From: Mesaphorura yosii
Taxonomy: Eukaryota > Arthropoda > Collembola > Poduromorpha > Tullbergiidae
Direction of reading: 5' to 3'
Assembly: GCA_009869945.1 (NCBI GenBank)
Contig: WIXG01000642.1
Span: 1 to 29,610, forward strand
DNA length: 29,610 nt
Part shown: positions 10,860 to 19,919 of the stretch, one piece after another
How positions within the stretch are numbered: the first letter of the stretch is position 1
Layout: each line of letters opens with the position of its first letter
Notes under the pieces: model-generated
Database searches by the model: none
The model's input: the letters and a program-made list of their open reading frames with translations, nothing else
What the model was told of the DNA's origin: nothing
Program-made: the position numbers and the translations under genes

Positions 10860-11805
10860 TCACATCATTGATGAAGATACCTGAAACCTTTTACGCCGGG
10901 CGGTTTCCAACACGCGGCGTCAACTACGATTTGAGACAGGCGTAAGGGAAAGATAAAAGGGGATGACAGACAAGTGGTCAGTGCTTTTCTTTTCGCATGA
11001 AAAGCAGTAGTATGAAATGGAACGTGCCATGGGCTAAATGTACTGAATGCAATTGAAGACTTTAACATGCAACTTGTCATGTGCTCCATAAGTACCTTTT
11101 CATGCAAGCATTATAATTGACAGCCATCTTCAATTATCGACTTAGAATCCCCTTATGTTTACATGTCCACCAACTTCGGATCACATGCTGTATTCATTAG
11201 TCGACATTATAACGACTTGCTGAGTATGTGCTGAACAAAATTTGACTCCAAGTGCTGAAATAATCCTAACACTAATATAGTAGATACTAACACACGAAAC
11301 CCCAACGAACTGGCACCACGAAGCCTATGAATGTCGAACAGTTTCAAACGCTACGCTGCAAAAACCAAAAATTGCTAACAGTGCTCGACCACAGAAATCT
11401 TTCGACTGACACGAAACAAGACACGATGATTCAGTAGCACACTGCAAAGTTACTAAATAAGAGCTGACTGTAAGTTCGGCTCGAAAGCAGTTTCAACATG
11501 ACGTTCAATCAAGGACATATGAATGCGTGCGCTTTCCCGACAAATTAAAACATTCCCGAATCCCGCCGCTGCCGAACGGCGGCAGGCATAAAGTCTGCCT
11601 TCAAGTCGAGTCTGGTTTATTGCCTCTGCCTGCCGTTGCTGATCGGCGGTAGCCAAGCGGCAGGGAACCGGCGGCCGAAAATCTGTCTCAACGTCCGGTC
11701 CGGACAGGATTTAAATCGCCCACGTACAACCGAAATGTCGGTTCCTGCATAACTCCGGGAGATAGGGAAATAACACTGCGTTTTTCCCATAAACCCCTAA
11801 CCTAA
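10860..11805. other. Intergenic region with possible 5' exons of the minus-strand gene
   Basis: About 950 bp. The minus strand around 10890-11107 is open and may hold 5' exons of the neighbouring secreted-protein gene, but the codons look poor. At 11560-11720 there is a GC-rich stretch with small inverted motifs (CCGGTCCGGAC and TGCCG/CGGCA pairs) that might be a degenerate mobile-element end. Nothing firm. Confidence 0.35.
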
Positions 11806-11813
11806 CCTAACCC
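11795..11813. repeat. Short interstitial CCTAA (TTAGG-type) repeat
   Basis: The sequence CCCTAACCTAACCTAACCC contains three CCTAA units. TTAGG is the ancestral arthropod telomere repeat. A second shorter copy (CTAACCTAACCTA) occurs near 13778-13790. Three units is too few to call a telomeric insertion; this may be chance or a transposon end. Confidence 0.4.
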
Positions 11814-12021
11814 CGACTCAGAAGGAAGCGAAGAATTTTGGAATGATTTGCTTGCGCTACAGGCCTTCACGGGTGACGTTGATTTTGGACCCTTTCCAGC
11901 CTTCATTCGAGCGCTTGATTCCGTTCTCGGGGGCACGGCACACTCCGCGCTAGGGTCAAGCGCTGAATCGGGGGAGGAAGAACACCCTGAATTTCCGCCA
12001 TATACAAAATTTACCTTTTAA
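11806..12021 (+). other. Unassigned open frame without ATG, coding-like composition
   Basis: From a stop at 11803 the frame is open for 71 codons to TAA at 12019-12021. It reads EEFWNDLLALQAFTGDVDF then GPFPAFIRALDSVL and an acidic end (SAESGEEEHPEFPPYTK). Composition is protein-like, but there is no ATG. An acceptor-like CTCAG precedes 11822, yet no upstream exon with matching phase was found. It could be a terminal exon of an unseen gene, a decayed element fragment, or chance. Confidence 0.25.
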
Positions 12022-12038
12022 CCCCAATTTTAAAGCAT

Positions 12039-12044
12039 TTTATT
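12039..12044 (-). terminator. Poly(A) signal of the four-pass membrane protein gene
   Basis: AATAAA on the minus strand, 22 bp beyond the stop codon at 12067. Confidence 0.5.
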
Positions 12045-12066
12045 GTCCAAAATTGTAAATATACAC

Positions 12067-12716
12067 TCAAACACAGGCACACGCGCCAAATCCTACATTC
12101 GCCATTCCCCGAGTGGAGCGAATGTAATTTTCGTCGCTCTTTGACAAAGGGCGTCCCGCGGCGGCGGGCGGCTCGGGTTCCTGCGCTCCTTCCACGACAT
12201 AAACTGTGCTCAGGCCCTCCACCACAGAAGTGTGTGCAGGATGCGGATCCTTGCGGCGTGGAGGGGGCGCATGCAGAATTCCAAATGCAAGAAAAACTCC
12301 TGCGTCCAGCCACAAAATCACGTCAAACAAGGTCATTTTCCAACGGAATTTAGAGCGTTGGTCGATGTAGAAGGCGCCGTACACAAACATGGATGCAAAT
12401 GCGACGACCCAGTACGCGTAGTACCATCGCCTGGCGTGTTTGCCTTTTGTATCAGGCGCACGCCTTCTCTGCGCCAACAACACGCATGAAATGATAAACT
12501 GAACCCCTGCCAATGTGGAGAGGCTCACTTTTGTCAGTGTCACATACGCATGCTCACAACCAGGGACGTCTTTCAAGTCGTAAAGTGAATAAAATGCCAC
12601 CACGACGGACCAAATCTAGATTTTAAACCGGATACGGAATTAAGCCGTGAGCGGCTTGGATACGGAATGCTTACCTCTGAAATGGTACAAATACAAGTTT
12701 CTTTGTGGAATGCCAT
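12067..12716 (-). CDS. Four-pass transmembrane protein, two exons
   Basis: Exon 1 (12716-12675) encodes MAFHKETCICTISE and ends at the donor GAG|GTAAGC. After a 59 bp intron, exon 2 (12615-12067) continues IWSVVVAFYSLY in the same phase, giving 196 residues. Hydrophobic segments lie at about 8-26, 40-62 (LTKVSLSTLAGVQFIISCVL), 78-98 (WYYAYWVVAFASMFVYGAFY) and 108-129 (MTLFDVILWLDAGVFLAFGI). Arg/Lys-rich loops separate segments 2-3 and 3-4. The tail after residue 130 is hydrophilic, rich in Pro/Glu, and probably cytosolic. A Cys34 in the first loop and the four-helix layout recall small tetraspan or MARVEL-like proteins, but no diagnostic motif is visible, so the family is left open. Confidence 0.7.
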
Positions 12717-13950
12717 CCTGCAACTGAGTTGAACTCGGTTTGGGGATTACAAAACCCAGATGGAGGCATTGTGACCTCAATTCCGTTTGAATTGACCCCA
12801 ATTTTTGTAGATAAAGCATGAAAAGTGTGTCAATGTGTACTGGCCGATCCGTTACCTTAATTTGCTGATGATCCATAATTACAGTTGTTCACTGCGGAGG
12901 ATTCGATGCTATAGGGCACTGCTGGCACTAAATTTAAATTTTTACCGAAAATTACAACTTTAAAGTTATGAAAACACGGTGCTAAAATAATTTAGTGCTA
13001 TTCGACTTTTCTTTAAAGTTTTAAATGCCACTGGATAAACAGCGTTCCAGTAGAAATCGAAATGAAAGGAACAAAGGAAAATCTCATTTGAAACGGATTT
13101 TGATTTTTTGTTTCTGCCAGCCGTTTCTTCCGCTGTCACTGCAATTTAGCTGCCGGCAATTGCCACTTTCTGCCGTTTCTGCCGGCGCCATTTTTTCAGG
13201 CAGTCGAAACCCTGGAAACGCCTGTGCGCGCATTTACGCCTCGTAGAATGAAGATTACTTTCAACAGGAACACGCTACGCCTGCGCCTCCGCACTTACTC
13301 CTGGCCGGATAAGCACTGGTTTTCACAGGAACATGCCACCCCTGTGCGGCGCCTACGTCTTCGCCTGCGTGACGCAATTATACCTCATAGGATGGACGAG
13401 GTGCAATAAATGAACATGCATAGCATAGTACCAAGAACTACTCTGCAAATACGAACTCATGACTCAATGTCTAGTACAACCTATCGGGCTTCGAAAATCA
13501 CCGTCGCCTTTGGTTCCCATGATCACGACAACTCAGCATCAATCCCACCACGACCGCGACGCGAGCGCGAACCGCGGTATCCATGAAGATGACGACTCAA
13601 TATCAATCCCACCGCGACCGCCCTGCTAATACAATTCTTACTCCACATGATGGTGAACTTTAGGGCTCCTCTGTCTAATTAGGAGGTGTGATTCTTAGTG
13701 TAACCCTTAGTATTTGCTATACCTTAGTTTAGAAGTAGTTTCCCATGGCAATAACAGGGTGGGTTCCTACCAAGCGCTAACCTAACCTATTCGAGTGCTA
13801 AGGTGCTTGCATGCAGGCCCCCCTCAGAGCGACAGGCCCGGTGTGAGGCACCGCCCTAAAAACGGCACTGCCAAGGCGAGTGGTGCCAATCGATAACATG
13901 GTGGAAATAACTGTCATCGCATCTGTTCAATAACAACGGGTACGCCTGTA
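12717..13950. other. Intergenic region with direct repeats; no gene seen
   Basis: About 1.2 kb between the four-pass protein gene and the 3' end of the VMO-I gene. Plus-strand open frames at 13025-13246 and 13224-13409 look like chance in a GC-richer, repetitive stretch. Around 13250-13370 similar segments recur (CAACAGGAACACGCTACGCC and CACAGGAACATGCCACCCC), and a clearer direct repeat follows at 13517-13621. The region looks like degenerate repetitive DNA. Confidence 0.4.
13517..13621. repeat. Two-copy imperfect direct repeat of about 42 bp
   Basis: Copy 1 at 13517-13558 and copy 2 at 13580-13621 share CCATGA, GACAACTCA/GACGACTCA, then ATCAATCCCACC.CGACCGC. They are separated by a 21 bp GC-rich spacer (period 63). 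Its role is unknown; it may be part of a minisatellite or element. Confidence 0.6.
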
Positions 13951-13956
13951 TTTATT
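13951..13956 (-). terminator. Poly(A) signal of the VMO-I gene
   Basis: TTTATT on the plus strand gives AATAAA on the minus strand, 48 bp beyond the stop codon at 14004. Confidence 0.5.
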
Positions 13957-14003
13957 TACATGTGCCACGTCCAGCGCAGAATTCAGAAACGGACCCACCG
14001 AAT

Positions 14004-15600
14004 TCACGGTTTGTAAACCAGACTTTCCATTTTAGTGTCGGTCACGATGAATTTTCTAGGGCGGACAATGAAAGGGCCACAACTGGCCACGAGCGTGTAC
14101 ACAAAGGAAGACTGGCCAGGCGGCAGCTCGTTCTCAAACTCATGGTATGTCTCTTCAAAGAAGTTTGTGCTGGTTGTCGTCTCATCATTTTTTTCCCTGA
14201 TGTGGTGGGACCCCCATGTGGCCTCAAACTTGGCGGTTAACGCCGCCTTGACACCGATCGAGAATTTGTACTCTGTGGAGGTCCCCACACCCACAGTTTT
14301 CTGGTCAAACTCTTCATCGATTTCTGTATGCGAAAGGCGTTTCTGGTCGAGTTGTGATGTGCCAAACTTGAGATGAATTTTGTGCTTCATGGTTGTGTTT
14401 CGATTGTTGTGCAGTGCCTCGGTTTCCTCCCATGCATATTGTGGGTCGCAGCTCTCCGCCAGCCCCTGCAATGTGTCTCTGTTGCAGCAGAAGATTTTAA
14501 TCTCATTCAGTCCCGTATTGTCCGCTGAAAACAAAGCAAAACGGATAGGGGACAGGCGGAATTGAAACTGAAAAGTTGAATTGGGGAAGCTCATTTAATA
14601 ACTCACATAAATGGTCCGACTCGACTTTAGTCCTTATCCCGCAAATGGCCGTCTTTGGCGGGCACCTGTGGAGTTCTCCATCTGCACCAACTTGCGGGCT
14701 CTCCATATCAATGTACACCCCACCAACTCCGCAGATCAGATTGAAGTTTGTGATGCTCAAATCGTCAGCGGATCCCTGCTTATCTTGTTCCCGCACCTGA
14801 AACCCCGTTGCAAAGCCAGCCTTGCAAAACCGTGGCCCCTGGCGGTCGTAATCCTTGGGAAAATACTCGTTGCTTGCGATTGTACACATGTCATCGTTGG
14901 CGGAAGCTGGCGCTGTGGTTTCCTTGTTCTTGCGAGGGTATTTGGAACAGTAGAGCCGCACCCCGGTTAGCCCGTGGTCGTCGTACTCACTTCCTTGCCA
15001 GATTCCAATTGTGACTACTTTTTTCCAAAACCCTGCCGCACCATTCATATTTCCCTGGTCGCGTTGACCAATGAGGGAAACCCCCACCACGTATTCACCC
15101 TCGTTGCAGTACTCAGTCGGACCATACTGACCTTCGTCCCATTTGGCCACAGTTGACAGGACGCCTTTATCGGCAGCTACACACCCAAATAATAAAGTTT
15201 CCATACTGACCGCAATGGTTAAACTTACGAAGGTCTGGCTCCTGTGCTCCGACACATCGGTGCGTGGTGACGGTCCCGCACTTTTTCTGCGCACCGCACG
15301 TTCTTTCGTATGTGCCCAAACGATGAGTGCACTCCCCAATGCAGTTTTGTCCTTCAGAGTCAAGGCCAGGCTGCGGAGAGCAGTAATCCCATGACTTGGT
15401 GACGGTGTTGCACCAGTAGTATGGATAACCCTCAGTCGCACATTTCCCATCACATTGTACACCTATCGATTAGCAAATGAGGTGGAATTAAATGAAGTGT
15501 GACACTGAGTGTTCCACGTACCTTTGTGGGTGAAATAAACACTTTTCATTTTTGTGGCTGCGGTAAAGCCCAACACAATTGAAATTAAGAGAATCTTCAT
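14004..15600 (-). CDS. Secreted protein: Cys-rich module, VMO-I domain and C-terminal aerolysin-like region
   Basis: Exons 15600-15522, 15462-15229, 15176-14607 and 14524-14004 join in frame to 467 residues. Residues 1-16 are a signal peptide (MKILLISIVLGFTAAT). Exon 2 encodes a module with about ten Cys that includes YPYYWCNTVTKSWDYCSP, reminiscent of fibronectin type II-like folds. Exon 3 and the start of exon 4 encode a VMO-I-type domain (vitelline membrane outer layer protein I): AKWDEGQYGPTEYCNEGEYV, GLTGVRLYC, FCKAGFATGFQVR, DLSITNFNLICG and DNTGLNEIKIFCC. The last 150 residues alternate polar and hydrophobic positions, with Ser/Thr-rich strands (FSIGVKAALTAKFEATWG, then a Thr-rich insert) and ELPPGQSSFVYTLVASCGPF, a pattern seen in aerolysin/ETX-type pore-forming modules. 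That assignment is inference from pattern only. Plausible roles are egg-coat, mucus or defence functions. Confidence 0.8.
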
Positions 15601-15669
15601 TGTTCGGTCACTTTGCAAAATGGCAAGACTCCAAGACTTAAGTTTTATCTTACGCTGATGGTGCAATCC

Positions 15670-15677
15670 TATTTATA
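15670..15677 (-). promoter_or_regulatory. TATA box of the VMO-I gene
   Basis: On the minus strand the sequence reads TATAAATA, 70-77 bp upstream of the ATG at 15600. This predicts transcription start near 15640 and a 5' UTR of about 40 bases. A strong TATA box fits a highly expressed, tissue-restricted secreted protein. Confidence 0.6.
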
Positions 15678-16401
15678 CACTCTCACCAGATATCTGGACT
15701 GATTAAACCACATCACGGACTGGAAAATTATTTTCGAAAGATTCCCACAGGAATACAGAAGGGCAATTCGGGCCACTTAATTGTGTCATTTAATTGAGTA
15801 ATTAAGTAATTTTCTCGAGATTCACAGGGCACATTGCGTAATCTCTCAACCTGTTTCGAGTCCATAATTATGATGCTAATGATTCAGATTTGGGCTTCCG
15901 GCACAGGTTCTTATGAATCACGCGATATAGGAAAAGGCGCAATGTATGCCATCACAGATTTTTAATATATGATATAGTACCTGAAGAAGGAGGGAACAGC
16001 AATTTAGTTGTCAGATTGACATGTCTTCATGTGAATTAAGCTGCATAATTTTTTACGTAACTACGTAGGACAGATGACATAACTCATAACTGGAATTCGC
16101 TTTAATAAATCGAAATGAATGCCGGATAATGTTGTATTTTAAGAAGATATGTAAAATTAAGGCCAAGCTCACGGGATCTTATAATTTTAAACAGTGAATC
16201 AATGATCTTCCTTATCGCCCAAATTTTGCGCTTTCCCCAGTAATGTCATTTAATCATGACCCACGACCCGGTGATCAGAAACGAGTCGACTCTGATAAGG
16301 CGGGCGGTTATGCTCTGGAAGGCGTCGATGAATTTCGAGAACGAGGATTTCGTAGCTCTTAAAAGGACTGTTGGTCCACAGATTCGGTTCTTGTGTTTAA
16401 A
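15678..16401. other. Intergenic AT-rich region
   Basis: About 720 bp with AT-rich near-palindromic stretches (for example around 15780-15810, TTTAATTGAGTAATTAAGTAATT). No gene, RNA or complete element was recognised. Confidence 0.45.
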
Positions 16402-17245
16402 TCAAATGTTCAAAATGGCGTTCAGCGTTCACTGAAGTATCCGATTCGGTTGTAAAATTCGTCGTGGCAGTTGTCAATCATTTGTGGAGTAACTGACTCA
16501 CAGACAATGACGATCTTCTCCTGCAGCTCTCTAACGCTTGCTGGCCTTGTCGTGAAGACTTCGTTCTTGAGAAATCCCCAAAAAAGAAGTCAAGAGGGGG
16601 TGAAGTCTGTGTTGCGTGCTGCCCACGGGATCGGTCCTGCTCGTCCAATCGAGGCTCCTGGAAAGCTTTCGTCGGGCCAAGCTCTGACTGGACTAGCGAA
16701 GTGTGCTGGCGCACCATTCTGCATGAAAATGCAGTCATCTCCTCTGAACCAAGAGTATTGTGTAGACATCTTTTTCAAGCAGGTCCAGGTAGTCTCACCA
16801 TTGCTGTTTCCATCAATGATGAACACTCCAATGCCAGCCCAGACGTTTACTTTTTCTGCGTCTTGGCACTTCATTTCTCGCATTCAGTTGGCATTGTCAG
16901 CTGACCAGAATCTGAAGTTTTTATGATTGAATCGGCTATTCATGTAACATGTTGCCTCATCGCTGAAGCAGATCTGAGAAGTGTAAGTGGCGTCAGAGTT
17001 GCAGTTGCTGATCATTTGCTTGCAAAACAGCATTCTCCGTTCGAAGTCAGCTTCCTGAAGGCAATGCAGAAACTTTACCTTAACGGGTGGAAGTTTTCTC
17101 CAGGATATGCAGAACTACTGCGTGAGAAATACCGTTGGTCGTTTCGCGAACTCGTTTCACCGTCCGGAACACCACTGACTTACCAGGTTTCTTCAAACCG
17201 TGGTGGAGTGCTGCAAGGACATTCGCTGCTCAACCTTAACGTCCA
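16402..17245 (-). mobile_element. Decayed mariner/Tc1-type (DDE) transposase
   Basis: Reading the minus strand from about 17240, pieces of a transposase appear in shifting frames: a helix-turn-helix-like start (VFRTVKRVRETTNGISHAVV), ICFSDEATCYMN.RFNH.NFRFW near 16990-16915, then EKVNVWAGIGVFIIDGN, MQNGAPAHFASPVRAW and ASIGRAGPIPWAARNTDF. The FSDEAT and DGAPAHF-like blocks are where the first two catalytic acids normally sit; here the second block reads NGAPAHF, so that Asp is replaced by Asn. Stops and frameshifts separate the blocks, and the end (FEHLI then stop, near 16402) fits the usual C-terminus. Terminal inverted repeats were not identified. This is a dead copy. Confidence 0.8.
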
Positions 17246-17633
17246 TGGACAAAGAAAAGCTCCACTAATTGAGCTCGATTCGTGGAAGTTCAAGAATGAA
17301 AGTCAAAACGAAAGAAAATACAGAGGAAGAATGGCTGAATGGAGAAAAGGAGGAACGAAGCTCAGAGGGAAGAAATGGCAGAACGAAAAACTGAAGAGAT
17401 GGAAGAAAAGAATGAAATAGGAGTCCGTTTCTTTCTCTGCACTTTCTCTTGTTCCCAGACTTTTTGACCTCATCTTACTTTAAATCTTGGGAGCAGCATG
17501 CTGAACACGATGGTGAAATCAGATTTCAGTCATCCCCACCCAGCCCCGAGTTATCAGCACGCAAACATTTCCTCATTCCTTTGATTAAGAACTAGATAAT
17601 GACGCCATGCATTCATTCATCAATTAAATTCAA

Positions 17634-17639
17634 TTTATT
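17634..17639 (-). terminator. Poly(A) signal of the Cys-rich peptide gene
   Basis: AATAAA on the minus strand, 34 bp beyond the stop codon at 17673. Confidence 0.5.
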
Positions 17640-17672
17640 TAATACACGTGTTTTCCATTTCATATATTTCAG

Positions 17673-17981
17673 TCAAATTGGGGTCTGACACCACGCCCCA
17701 CCACAGGGTTTGGGGCAGCAGATTTTTCTAATTTGAGCACACTCCTCCATGGTGCATGTCTTGAAGGCGCAGAACGACCCTTTAAATGCAGAGAAAGGGC
17801 ACCGCTCAGTTGCCGTCGCAGTCGTGTTCTCAACGCCAAACCAAATGGACTGTTTCATCACTAAAGACATTTCTGAAAATGTTTCCTCTTGACAGCTGCA
17901 GCATGACCATCGCGAATCCACAAAAGCATCCATAATCAGTCCGAGAAAAATGCACACCCCTTTATTTCCAAATTTGGCCAT
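17673..17981 (-). CDS. Small Cys-rich secreted protein, single exon
   Basis: A 102-residue frame starts at ATG 17981 with a likely signal peptide (GVCIFLGLIMDAFVDS, residues 8-23). It contains twelve Cys: C10, C27, C28, C30, C61, C71, C76, C81, C88, C89, C93 and C98. The last third is especially dense (CTMEECAQIRKICCPKPCG). Apart from C10 in the signal region this leaves eleven, so one may be unpaired or join a dimer. A poly(A) signal follows at the expected distance. The spacing does not match a defensin, knottin or WAP pattern that I know. It could be a venom-like, antimicrobial or cuticular peptide; function is unknown. Confidence 0.55.
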   Translation of the reverse strand: MAKFGNKGVCIFLGLIMDAFVDSRWSCCSCQEETFSEMSLVMKQSIWFGVENTTATATERCPFSAFKGSFCAFKTCTMEECAQIRKICCPKPCGGAWCQTPI

Positions 17982-18602
17982 TGCAGACCAACGGGTATTC
18001 GAATGGTTAGGTTCTATTACTGCTGTCTATTGGCTTGCTGATTCCAGTTTAGGTTACGTTAGCGCAATGCACTACAATTAAAATAATTGAAAGTGATTCA
18101 GATTCATGACAAGGGCGGGTTTTTGCGGTGACAATCATGTGAAGTTTAGTTCCTAATCTTGAGTATTCTAAGGATTAGAGAAGGAGTGAAATGAAACCAG
18201 TTTTTATGTAATGAAGTCATTAAAAGAACCAGCAATTAATTCCGGTGAATTTTTTCCAATTCCAATTAAGGATTGAGTGAAGTCGTTTATAATCCTAATA
18301 ATTGCAACATTGGTTCCCACGCAGTAATGATCGGGGCGTTTTAATTGCTGGAATTGTTCATAATTTCTCGGTGAGTAGATTTCAGAAATGCGCAAATATT
18401 TCTTAATTAGGGAATTAATTGCACTCAATCGTTTTAATTGGTGGATTGAAGGGTGCGATATAGCACATGCCAAAGCTGAGATTATTTTTGCGATAAAAAT
18501 TTTGTGGGGTGAGAGCGCTACCAGGGCAGTTTAGAAGGCGACAGATTTGTGGCTGGACTCTTCCGAAACGGCAGTTTTTAACTTCAAATCGTGATTCTGA
18601 AA
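17982..18602. other. Intergenic region, nothing recognised
   Basis: About 620 bp. A minus-strand open frame at 18204-18473 has no signal peptide or domain and lies in AATT-rich sequence. No RNA gene seen. Confidence 0.45.
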
Positions 18603-19915
18603 TGTTGGTATTCTCGCTGTTGGCAGTCGCACACTTTTATTATCCGTGCAAATGTGATGGCATAAAACCTAAAATAGCCGCGAAGCCCGTCTACTATGGC
18701 CACCAAGGGCTGCAGCCCTGCCTCCCCTTAGCACCTCGACGAATTTCACGACAAATTTCATTGACTTGTAGGGCATCAATCGCTGATGAATGTACCAACG
18801 CTGGTTATGGCTACACTTGGTGCAATACCACCTCACCTTCCATAAAGCACAATCATGGCTCTGGAGATGCTGGCCGAGATTATTACGGAGCCCCCTACAA
18901 ATCTGGCTGTTTCTATTCGGGCAAAACACGGTTATGTGCAGATATAAATCAATACTGCGGAACGGTAGAGGAACACTGTTTGAACACAGGTACTAAATTC
19001 CAAATCTGTGGCTTTACTTGTATTCTTATCCAGCTCGCATCCCATACGGCAAAGTGTTGGAAGAGAAAGGAGAATTTCCAGAACATGGCGAGTTCGGACC
19101 GTGAGAGTTGTGCAACGAAAAGGCAGTACGCGGTGGGTTTCCAACGGGTGGGCGAAAAATCCCAAGGAAATGGAAGGACGACAAGCCCAGTACTCTAAAA
19201 TATTGTCGGATTGGGAATTCCCAGCCTTACAAGCAAGGATGACGATCATGGATTGACGGGCCTGCGATTAGTTTGCGCGGACCGGTTTTGGCAACTTGGC
19301 CACACAAACGAGGATTCAGTCGCCAACACCTGCTGGACATCAAGCAAGACGTAATACCCGCAGGACATGATCTAGACAAATGTGACACTGTGCGACAGCG
19401 GTTATGCCGTGTCTTTTAAAGCAAAGTCTTTGCCAAGCCAAAACGGAAACGATGACTTTGGCATGACAACAAACTAAAATGCAGCAACGGAGACTGGCTG
19501 GAGCTTCCGATCCCTTTCCAAGAAGCTGACACTGTAAACTGGCCTCCTAGTCAGGATTGCGATAAGGGAATGGCGATTTGTCTCATCAAAGCAAAGGTTG
19601 AGGTGGACGCTTTCAGTACGAAGGCAATTTCTTAAACTACTCGTTGCTTTTATTAGTGGCAAAAGCTTATGCTGATCACCTCTTCGTACAGATGATAACA
19701 CTGGACTGAACGCAGTGGAAATCTGCTGCCAGGTGAAGGACATGGAAGAAGTTGCAAAAGAATGCGTCGCAAGCTTCCGCTGGGAAGCTGCCGAATGCGA
19801 CAATCGTGGGATGTCCTCCGAAATGCAATGCGAAACCCAAATCAGGCACGAGTTTTCGGAAACAGACCTAACACGCAAGCAGACCTCAATTTCCGACACG
19901 CTGACATCGTTAATC
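18603..19915 (+). pseudogene. Decayed paralogue of the VMO-I / aerolysin-like secreted protein
   Basis: The plus strand carries the same order of modules as the gene at 14004-15600, in the opposite orientation and broken many times. A signal-peptide-like start at 18603 (MLVFSLLAVAHFYYP) is followed by a Cys-rich module (GYGYTWCNTT, YCGTVEEHCLNTG). Scattered VMO-I blocks follow in different frames: GEFGP.ELCNE near 19085, HGLTGLRL near 19250, a CDSGYAVSFKAK block near 19390, MAICLIKAKVE near 19570 and DDNTGLNAVEICC near 19692. The similarity continues into the beginning of the C-terminal region and stops near 19915, where a MULE transposase fragment begins on the other strand. Several stop codons and frame changes show it is non-functional. 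Confidence 0.75.
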
Positions 19916-19919
19916 GTCG

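Noticed and set aside
14503..15462. Reading exon 2 of the VMO-I gene in the frame that is open from 15462 (MYNVMGNVRL...)
   Set aside because: The phase from exon 1 gives the Cys-rich frame instead, which contains the regularly spaced Cys and joins correctly to exon 3.
16471..17420. Plus-strand open frames of 151 and 165 codons
   Set aside because: They are antisense to the decayed mariner transposase blocks; the first also has transposase-type codons only on the minus strand.
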